From an uncultured beta proteobacterium (lineage in GTDB: Bacteria > Pseudomonadota > Gammaproteobacteria > Burkholderiales > SG8-41): DNA of 64,000 nt. The notes below the pieces were generated by a model. The model saw only the letters and a list, made by a program, of their open reading frames with translations, was not told the DNA's origin and ran no database searches. Below are positions 34,361 to 43,803 of this stretch, piece by piece. The translations under genes and the position numbers were made by a program. Within the stretch, counting starts at the first letter, position 1; each line of letters begins with the position of its first letter. The DNA lies in contig CAISYC010000036.1 of the NCBI GenBank assembly GCA_903889565.1, forward strand, positions 17,762-81,761, read 5' to 3'.

Positions 34361-34960
34361 ATGCTGGACGACCGGATGATCCGCCAACTGCTGATGCGCG
34401 CGGCCGCGCGCGACGACGGTTCGGCGGCGGCCTTCGAGTCGCTCTACAAGCAGTGCGCGCCGCTGCTGCTGGGGGTGGCCCGACGCATCGTCGGCCGCCG
34501 CGAACTGGCGGAGGAAATCGTCCACGACAGCTTCGTCAAGATCTGGCGTCTCGCTGAAAGCTTCGATCCGCTGGCGACGCAGCCGGTGGCGTGGATGATC
34601 GCCATTGTGCGCAACCGCGCGATCGATGTGCAGTCCAGTCATGACGTCTCACGGGTGGATTATTATCAGAACGATGACAGCGGCGAGCCCGAGGGCGCGC
34701 TCGATCGCCTGTTCGACTGGAGCGCGGCGCCGGGCGAACGCGAGGACCAGCGGCGCACCACCCAATGGCTGCGCGAGTGTCTCGGCGAATTGCCGGCGGC
34801 CGAGCGACAGTCGCTGGTACTTGCCTACGATCGCGGCCTCAGCCACCACGATCTCGCCGCGCACATGGACAAACCGCTCGGCACGGTCAAAGGCTGGATC
34901 CGGCGCGGCATGGCGCATCTGCGCGGCTGCCTCGAATCACGCATGGGGGCAGCGTCATGA
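34361..34960 (+). CDS. ECF-type RNA polymerase sigma factor
   Basis: 199 aa. Region 2 is at residues ~25-95 (ELAEEIVHDSFVKIWRLAESF) and region 4 at ~140-195 (LSHHDLAAHMDKPLGTVKGW). A 293-bp gap without other features separates it from the BLUF gene. It is overlapped by an anti-sigma gene, the standard arrangement for ECF regulation. Likely controlled by its anti-sigma factor in response to membrane or photo-oxidative stress; which promoters it reads is not visible here. Confidence 0.92.
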   Translation: MLDDRMIRQLLMRAAARDDGSAAAFESLYKQCAPLLLGVARRIVGRRELAEEIVHDSFVKIWRLAESFDPLATQPVAWMIAIVRNRAIDVQSSHDVSRVDYYQNDDSGEPEGALDRLFDWSAAPGEREDQRRTTQWLRECLGELPAAERQSLVLAYDRGLSHHDLAAHMDKPLGTVKGWIRRGMAHLRGCLESRMGAAS

Positions 34961-35640
34961 AAATTGCCGGCCAACCATGTCTCGATGCGTTGTGCGGGGA
35001 ATATCTGCTCGGCACGCTGCGCGGCGCGCCACGCCGCCGGTTTGAACGCGCACTGCGCGAGGAACCGCAAGCCGCGCTGCGGCTGCGCCACTGGCAACGC
35101 TTTTTTACACCGAGGCATACACCGGTGATCGACACACAACCGACGGCACGCAGCTGGCAGCGACTTGAAGACGAACTTGAACTCGCGCGTTATCGCACGC
35201 CATGGCATCGACGCCTTGCTTTCTGGCGCGGCTGGGCCGCTGCGGCCACCTTCGCGTTGTTGCTGACACTCGGCGTACAGACACTGCGCACGACACAAAC
35301 GCCGGCAACCGCCGAGATTGCGCAACTGGCCGGCACCGCCGCGCCGCAGGTTTCGGCCGGGCTCACGCACGACGGTCGCACGATTGAATTACGCGCCTTG
35401 CGTCCGGTACTGGCCGGCCCCGCACAAAGCTACGAGTTATGGCTGATTCCGGCCGAAGGCGGCAATCCGGTGTCGCTGGCGGTTCTCGGCAGCCTCGATG
35501 CGCGATTCGATGTGCCCGCCGCGCAAGTCGGACGCCTGAAGTCCGGCGCCAAACTTGCCGTCAGCGTCGAACCAGCAGGCGGTGCGCCGGCGGGCAAACC
35601 GACCGGGCCGGTGATATTGGCCGGCGCAATCAATCTCTGA
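34957..35640 (+). CDS. Anti-sigma factor, RskA-like C-terminal domain
   Basis: 227 aa. N-terminal ~50 residues form a short anti-sigma helix bundle (GEYLLGTLRGAPRRRFERAL) without a clear HxxxCxxC zinc site. A transmembrane helix spans ~90-110 (WAAAATFALLLTLGVQTL). The periplasmic part (QSYELWLIPAEGGNPVSLAVL) is the RskA domain. ATG 34957 overlaps the sigma stop by 4 nt. Regulated proteolysis of the periplasmic domain would release the sigma factor; this is family knowledge, not seen. Confidence 0.88.
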   Translation: MKIAGQPCLDALCGEYLLGTLRGAPRRRFERALREEPQAALRLRHWQRFFTPRHTPVIDTQPTARSWQRLEDELELARYRTPWHRRLAFWRGWAAAATFALLLTLGVQTLRTTQTPATAEIAQLAGTAAPQVSAGLTHDGRTIELRALRPVLAGPAQSYELWLIPAEGGNPVSLAVLGSLDARFDVPAAQVGRLKSGAKLAVSVEPAGGAPAGKPTGPVILAGAINL

Positions 35641-35667
35641 AAGTGACGCCGTGGTTATGAAACTGCG

Positions 35668-36534
35668 TCAGGCGCCGATAAATGCGGAAATATCGTCCAA
35701 CACAGGCGCCAGTCGCTGCAACGGCGCCGCCACGGCGCCAATCAGCGCACGGTGACCGAGATTTGCGTATTCGATCTCGCGCACCGATGCGCCCTGCTCG
35801 CGCAGCCGTGCCGCGAGCCGCCGGCTGTTGCCCGGGTCGACAATATCGTCAGCACTGCCGGTGACAAGCAAGCTGCGCGGCGCGCCGGCAGCGGCAAAAC
35901 TGATCGGCTGGGTGCGCGCAGGTGTATCGGGGTAACCAAATACTTCACGCGTCACCTTGCCAATCAATGGCCGGAAATCGTAGGGCCCGGCGAGTCCGAT
36001 CAGGCCGCTGATGCGGCGTTGCTCGACCCCGGCCGCCTGCAGATATTCGGAATCAAGCGCCAGCATCGCGGCGTTGTAAGCGCCGGCCGAATGTCCCATT
36101 AAATACAGTCGCGCCGTGTCGCCGCCGAATTCGCCGGCATGATCGACCGTCCAGCGCACCGCCGCGGCGCAATCGTGGAGAAAATCCGGAAAACGCACTT
36201 CCGGAAACAGGCGGTAATCGGGCACCACCGCGAGGTAACCGCGCGCGGCCAGCGCGGCACCGGCAAACAAATAGTCCGCGCGCGCGCCGCTGTCCCAGTT
36301 ACCGCCGTAAAAAAATACGACCACCGGTACTAACGACGCCCGCACCGACGGCTGGCAGACATCGAGTTGCTGGCGATGGGCCGTGCCATAACGAAGATCG
36401 CGTGTGACACGGTAGCGGCCGGACGGCGTGAATTGGTTGATCAGCGTGGTGACCGAACAACCAACGAGTGTGAGCGCGCCACCGGCAGCCGCGGCATGCA
36501 GAAAGCGGCGACGCACAGGATCAATTAATGACAT
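35668..36534 (-). CDS. Alpha/beta hydrolase (BD-FAE/esterase type), probable lipoprotein
   Basis: 288 aa. Start MSLIDPVRRRFLHAAAAGG at 36534 gives a twin-arginine-like signal that ends in a lipobox, LVGC; the longer ORF adds 95 residues of non-coding composition. FFYGGNW is the HGGxW oxyanion motif variant, GHSAGA (~145) carries the nucleophile, ADDIVDP the acid residue and LGHRALI the histidine. It is convergent with the anti-sigma gene. Substrate unknown; an envelope carboxylesterase is likely. Confidence 0.82.
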   Translation of the reverse strand: MSLIDPVRRRFLHAAAAGGALTLVGCSVTTLINQFTPSGRYRVTRDLRYGTAHRQQLDVCQPSVRASLVPVVVFFYGGNWDSGARADYLFAGAALAARGYLAVVPDYRLFPEVRFPDFLHDCAAAVRWTVDHAGEFGGDTARLYLMGHSAGAYNAAMLALDSEYLQAAGVEQRRISGLIGLAGPYDFRPLIGKVTREVFGYPDTPARTQPISFAAAGAPRSLLVTGSADDIVDPGNSRRLAARLREQGASVREIEYANLGHRALIGAVAAPLQRLAPVLDDISAFIGA

Positions 36535-36953
36535 CAATGAAAACATCTGCGGGTTCGTAACCTTCGTTATACGGCTGAGCAGCTTATCTGGATGTGTACC
36601 TCCGGGCAGCCGCACTGCAGCATCAACAAATGCATTGGACCCAAGACACTTTGGGCGCCATATGCTGCAGCGCGATATCGTCGCCGTCAGAATTTTCTGA
36701 CACACCTGAATGCGGTTCGCCCGCCCGGACACGCGGCACACATCGCGCGCTGCTCGAGTGACAGACGATGGCGGCCCGAGCGCCGACAAGCTTCTTGACT
36801 TCGGACAAGCTTTGATCAAGATTAGCGACTGCGATCTTACAATCAGCTTACGATAACATCACCGATACCGTGATCGGCGCGCGCCTCTCACAGCGCAACT
36901 CAAAGCAAAGCGGGCAGGCAATGCGAAGACGGCCAACTTTCTGGAGGTAATCG
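36535..36953. other. Upstream region of the formate dehydrogenase operon
   Basis: This 419-bp gap between divergent genes has no convincing gene. It must contain the fdn promoter. AT-rich DNA at ~36805-36860 (ttgatcaagattag, ttacaatcagcttacgat) is the likeliest location. TTGAT-N4-ATTAG at 36812-36825 matches an FNR box only in its left half. Confidence 0.45.
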
Positions 36954-39900
36954 ATGGACATGAACCGGCGTCAGTTCTTCAAGGCATGCACGGCGGGCGT
37001 AGGCGGATCAAGCCTCGCGCTGCTCGGATTCTCGCCACAGGCGGTGCTGGCCGAAACGCGCAACTTCAAACTTGCGCGCACCACCGAAACGCGCAACACC
37101 TGTCCCTACTGCTCGGTCGGCTGCGGGATTATCATGCACAGCCTCGGCGACAAGGCGAAGAATGCGCGCTCCGAGATCATTCACATCGAAGGCGATGCCG
37201 ATCATCCGGTCAATCGCGGCACGCTGTGTCCCAAGGGCGCCGGGCTGATCGACTTCATTCACAGCCCCAATCGCCTTAAATATCCCGAGTACCGCGCGGC
37301 CGGCTCCAGTGAGTGGAAACGCATTTCCTGGGAGGATGCGTTCGACCGCATCGCCAAATTGATGAAGGCAGACCGCGACGCCAACTTCATCGAGAAAAAC
37401 GCCGCCGGCGTCACCGTCAACCGCTGGCTGTCGACCGGCATGCTGGCCGCATCGGCCTCCAGCAACGAATCGGGCTACATCACGCACAAGACAATCCGCA
37501 GCATGGGGATGCTGGTCTTCGATAACCAGGCCAGAGTCTGACACGGTCCAACGGTGGCCAGTCTGGCCCCCACGTTTGGACGCGGCGCGATGACCAACCA
37601 TTGGGTTGACATCAAAAATGCCGATGTAGTGCTGATCATGGGCGGCAACGCCGCCGAAGCCCACCCCTGCGGGTTCAAGTGGGTAACCGAAGCCAAGGCG
37701 CACAACAAGGCCAAGCTGGTCGTCGTCGATCCGCGCTTCACGCGCTCGGCGGCCATGGCTGATTTCTATGCGCCGATCCGCGTTGGCACCGACATCGCTT
37801 TCCTCGGCGGCGTTATCAATTATCTTTTGAGCAACGACAAAATCCAGAAGGAATACGTCAAGAACTACACCAACGCCGCCTTTCTCATCAGCGACGATTA
37901 CGCCTGCGCCGACGGCCTGTTTTCGGGCTACAACCCCGACAAACGCAATTACGACAATACGTCGTGGGGCTACCAGAAGGACAAGGACGGCTTCGCGAAA
38001 ATCGATGAGACGCTGGAGAATCCGCGCTGCGTCTACCAGATCATCAAGCAACATTACTCGCGCTACACGCCGGAGATGGTGAACAAGATCTGCGGCACGC
38101 CGAAGGACGCCTTCGTCAAGGTCTGCGAGTACATCGCGACCACCTCGGTGCCGGACCGCGTGATGACGATCATGTACGCACTGGGCTGGACGCAGCATTC
38201 GCAGGGCACGCAGATGATCCGCACCGGCGCCATGCTGCAGCTCCTGCTCGGCAACATGGGCCTGCCCGGCGGCGGCATGAACGCGCTGCGCGGCCACTCC
38301 AACATCCAGGGCCTGACCGACCTCGGTCTGCTGTCCAACCTGCTGCCGGGGTACATGTCATTACCCGGCGAGAAAGAGTCGAACTACGAGGACTACATCA
38401 AGGCGCGGGCGTTGAAACCGTTGCGGCCGAACCAGATGAGCTACTGGCAGAACTACCCGAAGTTCCACGTCAGCTTCATGAAGGCGTGGTGGGGCAATGC
38501 CGCGACCAAGGAAAACAACTGGGCCTTCGATTACCTGCCGAAACTCGACAAGGGTTACGACGTGCTGCAGGCCTTCGAGTTGATGTCGCAGGGCAAGATC
38601 AACGGCTACATCTGCCAGGGTTTCAATCCGCTGGCCTCTTTCCCGAATAAAGCCAAGATCGGCGGCGCACTGGCCAAGCTGAAATTTCTGGTCATCATCG
38701 ATCCGCTCGCCACCGAAACGTCGGAATTCTGGAAAAACTTCGGCGTCTACAATGACGTCGATCCGGCGAAGTGCCAGACCGAAGTGTTCCGCCTGCCCTC
38801 GACCTGCTTCGCCGAGGAAGACGGTTCGCTGACCAACTCCGGCCGCTGGCTGCAATGGCACTGGAAAGGCGCCGAGCCGCCGGGCGAAGCGCGCGGCGAT
38901 CCCGAAATCATCGCCGGCATTTTCACGCGCATCCGCGCGATGTATGCAAAAGACGGCGGCAAGTTTCCGGATCCGATCGTCAATCTGACCTGGCCGTACA
39001 AAATCCCGTCATCGCCCTCACCTGAAGAACTGGCGATGGAATACAACGGCAAGGCGCTCGCCGACGTCACGTCGCCCCCGGACCCGAAAAATCCGAAAGA
39101 GCCGCCCAAGGTGCTCGCCGCCGCCGGTCAACAGCTCGCCGGTTTCGCGCAATTGCGCGACGACGGCAGCACATCCTGCGGCTGCTGGATTTATTCCGGC
39201 GCGTGGACGGCCGCAGGCAATCAGATGGCGCGGCGCGACAACAGCGATCCCTTCGGTGTCGGCCAGACGCTGAACTGGGCTTGGGCGTGGCCGGCCAACC
39301 GGCGCATTCTGTACAACCGCGCCGCGGCCGATCCGTCGGGCAAATCGTGGAACCCGAGGCGCAAATACATCACATGGAACGGCAAGAGCTGGGGCGGCGC
39401 CGATGTGCCCGACATCCGGCCGGATGCGGCGCCGGAAGAAGGCGTCAATCCATTCATCATGACCGCCGAGGGCGTGGCCAAGCTGTTTGTGCCTGCGGGC
39501 CTCGTTGATGGGCCGTTGCCCGAACATTACGAGCCCTTCGAGTCACCGGTGCCGACCAATCTGATGTCGCCAAACAATCCGAAAGCCTTCGCCAACCCGG
39601 CCGCCCGCGTGTTCAAGGGCGACATGGAAGCTTTCGGCAAGCCGAAGGACTTTCCGTATGCGGCAACGACCTATCGTCTGACCGAGCATTTCCACTACTG
39701 GACCAAGCACTCGGAACTCAATGCGATCAGCCAGCCGCAGCAGTTCGTCGAAATCGGCGAAGACCTCGCAGCCGAAAAAGGCATCGCGCACGGCAGCAAG
39801 GTCAAGGTGAAATCGAACCGCGGCGAAATCACCACCGTCGCGGTGGTGACCAAGCGGCTGAAGGCGCTCGACTGCAACGGCACCAAGGTGCACACGGTCG

Positions 39901-40037
39901 GCATCCCGATTCACTGGGGTTTCAAGGGTGTCGCACAGAAGGGTTATCTCGCCAACACGCTGACCCCCTTCGTCGGTGACGCCAATACGCAGACGCCCGA
40001 GTTCAAGGCGTTCATCGTCAACATCGAGAAAGCATAG
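36954..40037 (+). CDS. fdnG: Formate dehydrogenase-N alpha subunit, selenocysteine at TGA 37539-37541
   Basis: 1027-aa molybdenum bis-MGD catalytic subunit oxidising formate to CO2 in the periplasm. Tat signal [13 protein letters not shown]; [4Fe-4S] ligands C50, C53, C57 and C92 at the same positions as E. coli FdnG. Codon 196 is TGA in [24 protein letters not shown], identical in position to E. coli Sec196, the Mo ligand. The frame then runs uninterrupted to 40037. GGAGG precedes the ATG. A well-formed hairpin follows the TGA. First gene of fdnGHI; electrons go via FdnH to the FdnI haem b and to quinone. Confidence 0.95.
37546..37581 (+). promoter_or_regulatory. SECIS hairpin of fdnG
   Basis: Outer stem gtccaa/ttggac (37546-37551 with 37576-37581), extended by cg/cg and G-C pairs, carries an apical perfect hairpin ggcca-gtc-tggcc at 37556-37568. 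The loop GUC begins 20 nt after the TGA. Position and the GUCU at the tip resemble the E. coli fdnG element. Confidence 0.8.
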
Positions 40038-40045
40038 GGGGCGCC

Positions 40046-40954
40046 ATGTCATCTTTGCAGACTCTCGATATCACGCAGCGTTCGGCCACCACCACGCCGT
40101 CACCGCAGGTGCGCACCGCCGGCGTTGAAGTCGCCAAGCTGATCGACGTTTCGAAGTGCATCGGCTGCAAGGCCTGCCAGGTCGCCTGCAGCGAATGGAA
40201 CGACATCCGCGACGTCGTCGGCACCAACGTCGGCGTTTACGACAATCCGGCCGATCTTTCGGCCGATTCGTGGACGGTGATGCGCTTCACCGAATACGAA
40301 GACAAGGAACAGAACCACCTCGAATGGCTGATCCGCAAGGACGGCTGCATGCACTGTGCCGATCCGGGTTGCCTCAAGGCCTGCCCTTCGCCCGGCGCGA
40401 TCGTGCAGTATTCCAACGGCATCGTCGATTTCGTCGAGGAACACTGCATCGGCTGCGGCTCGTGTGTCACCGGCTGCCCGTTCAACGTGCCGCGCATTTC
40501 GAAAAAAGACAACAAGGCCTACAAGTGCACGCTGTGCTCCGACCGCGTCTCCGTCGGCCTTGAGCCGGCCTGCGTCAAAACCTGCCCGACCGGCGCCATC
40601 ACCTTCGGGAGCAAGGAAGACATGCTGGAGCACGCCGCCGAGCGCGTGGTCGATCTGAAGGAGCGCGGCTATCAAGGCGCTGGCGTCTACGACCCGGCCG
40701 GCGTCGGCGGCACGCATGTGATGTACGTGCTCAAACACGCCGACAAGCCCGAGATCTACGCCGGCCTGCCGGCAAATCCGGCCATCAGTCCGCTGGTCGG
40801 ATTGTGGAAAGGCGCCTTCAAGCCGCTCGCGCTGCTGGCAATGGGCGTGTCTGCGCTGGCGGGGTTCTTCCACTATGTGAAGATGGGACCGAACGACGCC
40901 GATGCCGACGAAGAGAAATCCGACTCGACCGCTGCGCACCAGGAGCAAAAATGA
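40046..40954 (+). CDS. fdnH: Formate dehydrogenase beta subunit (four [4Fe-4S] clusters)
   Basis: 302 aa. Four ferredoxin-type cysteine groups are visible: [35 protein letters not shown] and CTLCSDR...CVKTC. A single transmembrane anchor lies near the C-terminus ([19 protein letters not shown]), as in FdnH/FdoH. It transfers electrons from the alpha subunit to the membrane cytochrome b. Starts 8 nt after fdnG and overlaps fdnI by 4 nt (ATGA). Confidence 0.94.
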   Translation: MSSLQTLDITQRSATTTPSPQVRTAGVEVAKLIDVSKCIGCKACQVACSEWNDIRDVVGTNVGVYDNPADLSADSWTVMRFTEYEDKEQNHLEWLIRKDGCMHCADPGCLKACPSPGAIVQYSNGIVDFVEEHCIGCGSCVTGCPFNVPRISKKDNKAYKCTLCSDRVSVGLEPACVKTCPTGAITFGSKEDMLEHAAERVVDLKERGYQGAGVYDPAGVGGTHVMYVLKHADKPEIYAGLPANPAISPLVGLWKGAFKPLALLAMGVSALAGFFHYVKMGPNDADADEEKSDSTAAHQEQK

Positions 40955-41574
40955 ACATACCGAATCAAATTCCGCGTTACTCGGACAACGAACGCCTCAA
41001 TCACTGGCTGACGGCAATCTGCTTCATGCTGGCGGCACTGTCGGGGCTGTCGCTGTTTCATCCGTCGCTGTTCTGGCTGACCAACCTGTTCGGCGGCGGA
41101 CCGTGGACGCGCATCCTGCATCCCTTCATCGGTCTTGTCATGGCATTGGTGTTCGCCGGCATGGTGCTGCGGTTCTGGCAGCACAACAAACTGCAGGACA
41201 ATGACCGTCAGTGGATGAAACAATGGCGCGACGCCATTTCAAACCGCGAAGACCGCCTGCCCGAGGTCGGCCGCTACAACGCTGGCCAGAAAATGATTTT
41301 CTGGCTGATGGTGGTGTGCATCGCAACCCTGCTGGTGACCGGCATTCTGTTCTGGCGGCCGTGGTTTGCCGATGCCTTTCCGATCGTCGTCGTGCGCATC
41401 GCCACTCTGCTGCACGCGGTGACAGCCAGCATCATCGTATTGGGCGCGATCGTGCATATCTATGCGGCAATCTGGGTGAAAGGTTCGCTCGGCGGCATGC
41501 TGGGCGGCACCGTCTCTGAAAAATGGGCGCGCAAACACCACCCGGCGTGGTTGCGCGAAATCACCGGCAAATAA
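40951..41574 (+). CDS. fdnI: Formate dehydrogenase gamma subunit, cytochrome b556
   Basis: 207-aa membrane haem protein with four transmembrane helices. Candidate haem ligands are the histidines in ERLNHWLTA (helix 1), ILHPFIG (helix 2) and [10 protein letters not shown] plus IVHIYAA (helix 4). It passes electrons from FdnH to quinone. Length is close to E. coli FdnI (217) and FdoI (211). Followed by a rho-independent terminator. Confidence 0.93.
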   Translation: MNIPNQIPRYSDNERLNHWLTAICFMLAALSGLSLFHPSLFWLTNLFGGGPWTRILHPFIGLVMALVFAGMVLRFWQHNKLQDNDRQWMKQWRDAISNREDRLPEVGRYNAGQKMIFWLMVVCIATLLVTGILFWRPWFADAFPIVVVRIATLLHAVTASIIVLGAIVHIYAAIWVKGSLGGMLGGTVSEKWARKHHPAWLREITGK

Positions 41575-41592
41575 CATTCCTGTTTAATCCGG

Positions 41593-41618
41593 GGCGCGGC
41601 GGACGCCGCGCCTTTTTT
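41593..41618 (+). terminator. Rho-independent terminator after fdnGHI
   Basis: An 8-bp perfect GC stem ggcgcggc/gccgcgcc with loop ggac is followed by six T. It sits between fdnI and fdhE, so the structural genes are likely expressed at higher level than the maturation gene. Confidence 0.85.
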
Positions 41619-41623
41619 GTTTT

Positions 41624-42592
41624 TTGGAATCCCGCTTGGCCGCACAGAAAATATTTACGCCTGAAGAAATCGCCGCCCAGGCCGGCGGAGAAATTCCTTT
41701 TTTGCGTCTGCCCGCGCGCTTGACGGTGTTCAGCGACCGCGCGGCGCGCCTGCGCCAACTGGCACCCGGCCACTCGATGGCGGGCTACCTCGAATTCATC
41801 GCTCACGTTGCCGATGCCCAGCAGCGCGCGCTCGATGCACCGCCGCAGGTCGGCCTGCCGCCGGAAGCCGCATTGGCGCAAAGCCGCGAACACGGCATGC
41901 CGCCGCTCAATGCGCAGACCTTCATGCGCGATCCGCGCTGGTGCGATGTACTGCGCCGGCTGCTGCGCGATCTGGCGGCGCACACCGAAGGCAGCGCGCA
42001 CGATATCGTCAACGCGCTTGAAAACGAACGCGACGAACTCTACGAGGCGCAGGCGAGCAAGCTGCTTAATGGCATCGCCTTTGGACTGAATGTCGCGTGG
42101 GCGCCGCTGATCGGCGGCGCGCTGCAGGTGTACTGGACGCATTTGACAACGACCCTTGGCGCCGCTGCATTTGCGCGGCTGGACATGCCCAATGTCTGTC
42201 CCTGCTGCGGGATGCAGCCGGTGGCCAGCATCGCGCGCATCGGCGCGCAGGAAAACGGCTACCGCTATCTGCACTGCAGCCTGTGCGCCGCCGAATGGCA
42301 CATGGTGCGCATCAAGTGCGCAGCCTGCGACAGCACCAAGGGCATCAGCTACCAGAGCATCGCCGACGCGCGGCCGGCCGAACGCCACGCCGTCAAAGCC
42401 GAGTGCTGCGACGAATGCGACAGCTATCTGAAGATCCTCTACATGGAGCGCGACGCGCAGGTCGAACCGGTGGCCGACGATCTCGCCACCCTGCCCCTCG
42501 ATCTTCTCGTCGCCGACACCGGCAAGCTGTGTGCCGGCGTCAATTTCATGCTGCTGCACGGCGAGCCCGCGCAGGACGCAGCCGGCGTTTGA
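41624..42592 (+). CDS. fdhE: Formate dehydrogenase accessory protein FdhE
   Basis: 322 aa cytosolic rubredoxin-like protein required for active formate dehydrogenase-N/O. Four CxxC pairs bind iron: VCPCCGMQP, LHCSLCAAEWH, KCAACDSTKG and CCDECDSYLK. N-terminal helical region and C-terminal LLVADTGKLCAGVNF fit the family. No ATG is available at the start; TTG 41624 (or TTG 41636) is likely. Lying immediately after the fdn terminator, it may be read through or use its own promoter. Confidence 0.9.
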   Translation: MESRLAAQKIFTPEEIAAQAGGEIPFLRLPARLTVFSDRAARLRQLAPGHSMAGYLEFIAHVADAQQRALDAPPQVGLPPEAALAQSREHGMPPLNAQTFMRDPRWCDVLRRLLRDLAAHTEGSAHDIVNALENERDELYEAQASKLLNGIAFGLNVAWAPLIGGALQVYWTHLTTTLGAAAFARLDMPNVCPCCGMQPVASIARIGAQENGYRYLHCSLCAAEWHMVRIKCAACDSTKGISYQSIADARPAERHAVKAECCDECDSYLKILYMERDAQVEPVADDLATLPLDLLVADTGKLCAGVNFMLLHGEPAQDAAGV

Positions 42593-42677
42593 TCGGCGGC
42601 GCAAACGCCGTTAACCTGTGCAGTGACGCCTGCGGATGCGGTCACACCCGCGGCAAACAGCGCACCAAGACCATGCG

Positions 42678-43139
42678 ATGACGATAGTACGCGGCTACGA
42701 TTTTCCGGACGAGCTTTTTTACATGGTCGAACACGACATCTGGGCGCGCCTTGACGCCGACGGCGCACTGACCGTCGGCCTCACCGCGCTGGGCTGCCGC
42801 GTCTCGGGAGAGTTCATCGAATTCATGCCGAAGCCGGTCGGCACCAAAGTCGAACGCGACCGCGCGCTGGCCGTGCTCGAAATGTCGAAAACGATACGTT
42901 CCGCGCGCGCGCCGGCCGGCGGCACCGTAATCGCCGTCAACGAAGACGTGCGTCGCCGGCCGCAACAGCTCAATAACGATCCCTACGGCGCAGGCTGGCT
43001 GGTGCGGCTCGAAGCCGACGACTGGACGCGCGACGCTGCTCTGCTCACGCCGGGCAACGCCGTCGCTGCAGCGGTCGAACGCTACATGGATTTGTATCTG
43101 GTGCCGACGTTCGGCGCTGATGCGGGGCCCGCCGCATGA
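42678..43139 (+). CDS. Lipoyl-domain protein, GcvH-like
   Basis: 153 aa. It resembles glycine cleavage H protein: Y-F-x-E/HD-W start (MVEHDIWARLDADGALTVGL), GEFIEFMPKPVGTKV, the lipoylation loop LEMSKTIRSARAPAGG with K71, and a helical C-terminus with NDPYGAGWL. It is longer and more divergent than GcvH, and no gcvT/gcvP is nearby. Stop overlaps the DsrE-like start by 4 nt. Similar lipoate-binding proteins carry sulfur intermediates in sulfur-oxidising bacteria, so a sulfur or selenium transfer role linked to FDH is conceivable but unproven. Confidence 0.8.
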   Translation: MTIVRGYDFPDELFYMVEHDIWARLDADGALTVGLTALGCRVSGEFIEFMPKPVGTKVERDRALAVLEMSKTIRSARAPAGGTVIAVNEDVRRRPQQLNNDPYGAGWLVRLEADDWTRDAALLTPGNAVAAAVERYMDLYLVPTFGADAGPAA

Positions 43140-43513
43140 AGCAGCATCTCGCGCTGCTGCTGTGGGCCGCCAATCCTGAAGCGCCTCATCTGTGCGCGAC
43201 GCCGTTTTTTCATGCGGCGGCGGCGGCGGCGATGGATATCGAAGTTGAGATCTATTTTTCAAGCAAATCGGTACTGCTGCTGGTGCCTGGCGTCGCCGCG
43301 GCAATCACCGCCGGCCAGCCCGGCGATCCGAGCATCTACGCGCACATGCAGCAGGCAGTGAAGTTCGGCGCGCGCTTCATTGCCTGCAGCGACGCGCTGG
43401 CGGCACACCGGGTTGCGCGCGACAGTTTGATTCCGGAAGTCGCGGCGTTTGGCGGTGCCGCCGCGTTTGTCGGTCGCGCGCTGTCGCCGGAGTGGGCAAC
43501 GCTGACGTTCTAG
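43136..43513 (+). CDS. DsrE/DsrF-like family protein
   Basis: 125 aa Rossmann-like alpha/beta sulfur-carrier fold. Cysteines at C20 (PHLCATPFF) and C84 (FIACSDAL); C84 is at the usual DsrE active position. DIEVEIYFSSKSVLLLVPG is the characteristic second strand region. The gene is coupled by ATGA to the lipoyl-domain gene. Some relatives of this family are selenoproteins, but here both candidate sites are ordinary cysteines. Followed by a palindrome-containing gap. Confidence 0.82.
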   Translation: MKQHLALLLWAANPEAPHLCATPFFHAAAAAAMDIEVEIYFSSKSVLLLVPGVAAAITAGQPGDPSIYAHMQQAVKFGARFIACSDALAAHRVARDSLIPEVAAFGGAAAFVGRALSPEWATLTF

Positions 43514-43526
43514 GGCAACCGGCGGT

Positions 43527-43609
43527 GTAGCGCAGGCGACCCGCCTGCATACAATTCCATTCGAGCCGGTTAACAAACGCATTTGATGCAGGCGGGTCGC
43601 CTGCGCTAC
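43527..43609. repeat. Long inverted repeat, gtagcgcaggcgacccgcct type
   Basis: Two 24-bp arms (43527-43550 and 43586-43609) are perfect reverse complements around a 35-bp spacer. Arm core is gcgcaggcgacccgcctgc. The same element with a short spacer occurs at 54381-54436. It could form a strong hairpin in RNA after the dsrE-like gene. Confidence 0.8.
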
Positions 43610-43803
43610 AAAACCAATTCCCGTGCCCGGCCCGGCTTGCGCTACGTGCTATCCGGGCCGGAAAACCGAGGGTATGGGTGCGGCCGCCGGCTTGTATTTG
43701 CCAAACTCGGCAGGCGACGGGATACTAGCGCTCGCATCGACGCGACCGAATCAGTCTTCAAGCACAAAGCGGCCGCCATGACGGCCGCTCACGGAGGAAC
43801 CGC

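Noticed and set aside
36812..36825. FNR box upstream of fdnG (TTGAT-N4-ATTAG)
   Set aside because: Only the left half-site fits; the right half differs at two of five positions. Not enough to call a site.
37542..37553. Separate start of a second formate dehydrogenase gene at ~37554
   Set aside because: The frame continues from fdnG through the TGA with the Sec-site motif [11 protein letters not shown]; the GTG/ATG after the stop is internal.
43136..43513. DsrE-like protein as a fourth selenoprotein
   Set aside because: Both candidate active positions (C20 and C84) are encoded by normal cysteine codons and the gene ends with TAG after a full-length fold.
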